Positions 6,702-7,800 of a stretch of 7,800 bases of DNA are shown one piece after another. The translations under genes were made by a program, and so were the position numbers. The notes under the pieces were generated by a model. That model was not told the origin of the DNA and made no database searches. It was given only the letters and a program-made list of their open reading frames with translations. Every line of letters begins with the position of its first letter. Position 1 is the first letter of the stretch. The stretch is from Pseudomonadota bacterium (GTDB lineage: Bacteria > Pseudomonadota > Alphaproteobacteria > Micropepsales > Micropepsaceae): contig JAEZBK010000151.1 in assembly GCA_023427355.1 (NCBI GenBank), positions 1-7,800 on the forward strand. Direction: 5' to 3'.

Positions 6702-7403
6702 GTATTCCACGCGCTGCGCGTTTTCAGTGAAGGACGGCAGCAGCAGCGCCGCGACCTGCGGCGCGACATCTTCGGGCGACTTGAGCGTTTCCGGCTTCTC
6801 GCCCGGCATCGCCTTTTTGCGCATCACGGTGCGGGTGGCGCCGGGATTGAACAGGTTGACCCGCAGCCGGCCGCCCTCATTCTCGGCTGCCCAAGTCAGC
6901 GCCATGGTTTCCAGCGCCGCCTTCATGGTGGCATAGCCGCCCCAGAAGGGTGTGGTCTTGCGCGCCGCGCCCGAGGTGACGAAGACCGCGCGCCCCGCAT
7001 CGGCGATGCGCAGAAGCGGGTCCATGGAGCGGATCAACCGGTAGTTGGCGACCAGATTGACCTCGACCAGCTCGTTGAACAGCTTGGGCTCGATATGCGG
7101 CACCGGCGTCAGCGCGCCCAGGATGCCGGCATTGCCCACCAGCGCGTCCAGACGTCCCCAGCGCTCGAAGATCGAGCCGCCCAGCCGGTCTATGGCATCG
7201 CCATCCTTGAGGCTGAAGGGAACCAGCGTGGCGCTGCCGCCGATCTTGCGGATTTCGTCATCGGTTTCCTCAAGGCCACCCACGGTACGGGCCGTGCAGA
7301 TCACATGGGCGCCGGCACGCGCCAGCTCGATCGCCACGGCACGGCCGATGCCGCGCGAGGCGCCGGTGACCAGCGCCACCTTGTTTTCCAGGGGCTGGCT
7401 CAC
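6693..7403 (-). CDS. YciK-like short-chain dehydrogenase/reductase
   Basis: This 236-residue protein is a classical SDR oxidoreductase with one Rossmann domain. Visible are the cofactor motif TGASRGIG (13-20), NAG (91-93), and the catalytic set Asn116, Ser144, Tyr157 and Lys161 (YATMK). Arg39 after the second beta strand (TAR) favours NADP over NAD. The segment NPGATRTVMRKKAMP and the ending close to YQP resemble E. coli YciK, whose substrate is not known to me. The start is GTG at 7403, overlapping the purF stop as GTGA. No clear Shine-Dalgarno precedes it, so translation is probably coupled to purF. Eight residues before the first beta strand is normal for the family and no better start exists. 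An SDR just after purF is, as I recall, frequent in Alphaproteobacteria. The family is certain; substrate is unknown. Confidence 0.92.
   Translation of the reverse strand: MSQPLENKVALVTGASRGIGRAVAIELARAGAHVICTARTVGGLEETDDEIRKIGGSATLVPFSLKDGDAIDRLGGSIFERWGRLDALVGNAGILGALTPVPHIEPKLFNELVEVNLVANYRLIRSMDPLLRIADAGRAVFVTSGAARKTTPFWGGYATMKAALETMALTWAAENEGGRLRVNLFNPGATRTVMRKKAMPGEKPETLKSPEDVAPQVAALLLPSFTENAQRVEYQP
6709..6724 (+). terminator. Candidate intrinsic terminator of the YfgM-like to GT41 operon
   Basis: ACGCG (6709-6713) pairs with CGCGT (6717-6721) around the 3-base loop CTG, and the run TTTT occupies 6721-6724. It begins 13 bases after the glycosyltransferase stop codon and points in the right direction to end plus-strand transcription. 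The stem is short but nearly all G and C, and the T run is only four bases, so strength is doubtful. It lies inside the 3' coding end of the reductase on the other strand. Confidence 0.4.
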
Positions 7404-7800
7404 GCGACGTTGGAAAGCAGCGAAAGCTGCCGCGTCTTGGGGCCGCCCGTCAGGTCGGTGAGCGAGATGGGATAATCGCCCGAGAAACAGGCATCGCAGA
7501 AGCGCGGCGCACTGACCTTGCGTTCCGCCTCGCCCATGGCGCGATAGAGCCCGTTCATCGAGATGAAGGCCAGGCTGTCGGCGCCGACGAACTTGCGCAT
7601 GCCTTCCACGTCCATCTTGTGGGCGAGCAGGTCGTTGGTGTCGGGCGTATCCACGCCATAGAAGCAGGAATGGGTGGTGGGGGGTGAAGCGACGCGGAAA
7701 TGCACCTCGGTCGCGCCCGCCTCGCGCATCATGTCCACGATCTTCTTGGAAGTAGTGCCGCGCACGATGGAATCGTCCACCAGCACCACGCGCTTGCCCT
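7400..7800 (-). CDS. purF: Amidophosphoribosyltransferase PurF, C-terminal part (cut by window edge)
   Basis: Only about the last 133 codons of the gene lie in the window; the start is beyond the right edge. PurF makes 5-phosphoribosylamine from PRPP and glutamine, the first committed step of purine synthesis. The segment opens with the PRPP-binding loop of type I phosphoribosyltransferases, VVLVDDSIVRGTT (about 7789-7751). SPPTTHSCFYGVDTP and GADSLAFISMNGL follow, both typical of PurF. Three cysteines match Fe-S ligands of Bacillus subtilis PurF: one in SCFYG (codon 7666-7664) and a CxxC in FCDACF (codons 7498-7496 and 7489-7487). So this is probably the 4Fe-4S type, although the fourth ligand and the N-terminal glutaminase domain are out of view. 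The stop (TGA, 7402-7400) overlaps the GTG start of the reductase. Confidence 0.95.
   Translation of the reverse strand, partial: GKRVVLVDDSIVRGTTSKKIVDMMREAGATEVHFRVASPPTTHSCFYGVDTPDTNDLLAHKMDVEGMRKFVGADSLAFISMNGLYRAMGEAERKVSAPRFCDACFSGDYPISLTDLTGGPKTRQLSLLSNVA

Noticed and set aside
6156..7475. 439-codon open frame on the plus strand running from the glycosyltransferase into the reductase region
   Set aside because: It is out of frame with the GT41 gene and antisense to the SDR, both of which have full family motifs; the translation is Arg- and Cys-rich with no family resemblance.

Overview
The window looks like an ordinary, gene-dense piece of an alphaproteobacterial chromosome. The evidence is the GC-rich wobble positions, the alphaproteobacterial form of the proteins (PanB with an IGAS rather than IGAG loop, a BamB with a long N-terminal region, Der with NKxE in its first G4 motif), and the order panB, YfgM-like, bamB, der. 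I cannot name the genus. I see no mobile element, CRISPR array, tRNA or rRNA, and no stretch over 300 bases lacks a gene.

Plus strand, 89 to 6696. panB (pantothenate and CoA synthesis) comes first, with a plausible alphaproteobacterial promoter and a good ribosome binding site. A 126-base gap with GC-rich inverted repeats follows. Then four tightly packed genes form a likely operon: a membrane-anchored YfgM/TPR protein that starts at a TTG codon, the lipoprotein BamB (overlap ATGA), the double GTPase Der (9-base gap), and a 700-residue TPR plus GT41 (O-GlcNAc-transferase-like) glycosyltransferase (9-base gap). The first three match the conserved yfgM-bamB-der neighbourhood, which joins envelope protein folding and outer membrane assembly to 50S ribosome maturation. 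The glycosyltransferase is the less expected member.

Minus strand, 7800 to 6693. The C-terminal third or less of purF (first step of purine synthesis) enters from the right edge. It overlaps by GTGA with a YciK-like short-chain dehydrogenase/reductase. That gene runs head-on into the glycosyltransferase: the four bases CTAA hold both stop codons, inside a perfect 6-bp inverted repeat. A second hairpin followed by four T lies just beyond, inside the reductase gene, and may terminate the plus-strand operon.

I did not find a convincing previously undescribed system. The observations most worth following are the GT41 enzyme coupled to bamB-der, the arginine directly after the Der GD1 P-loop, and the hairpin-embedded convergent stop codons.
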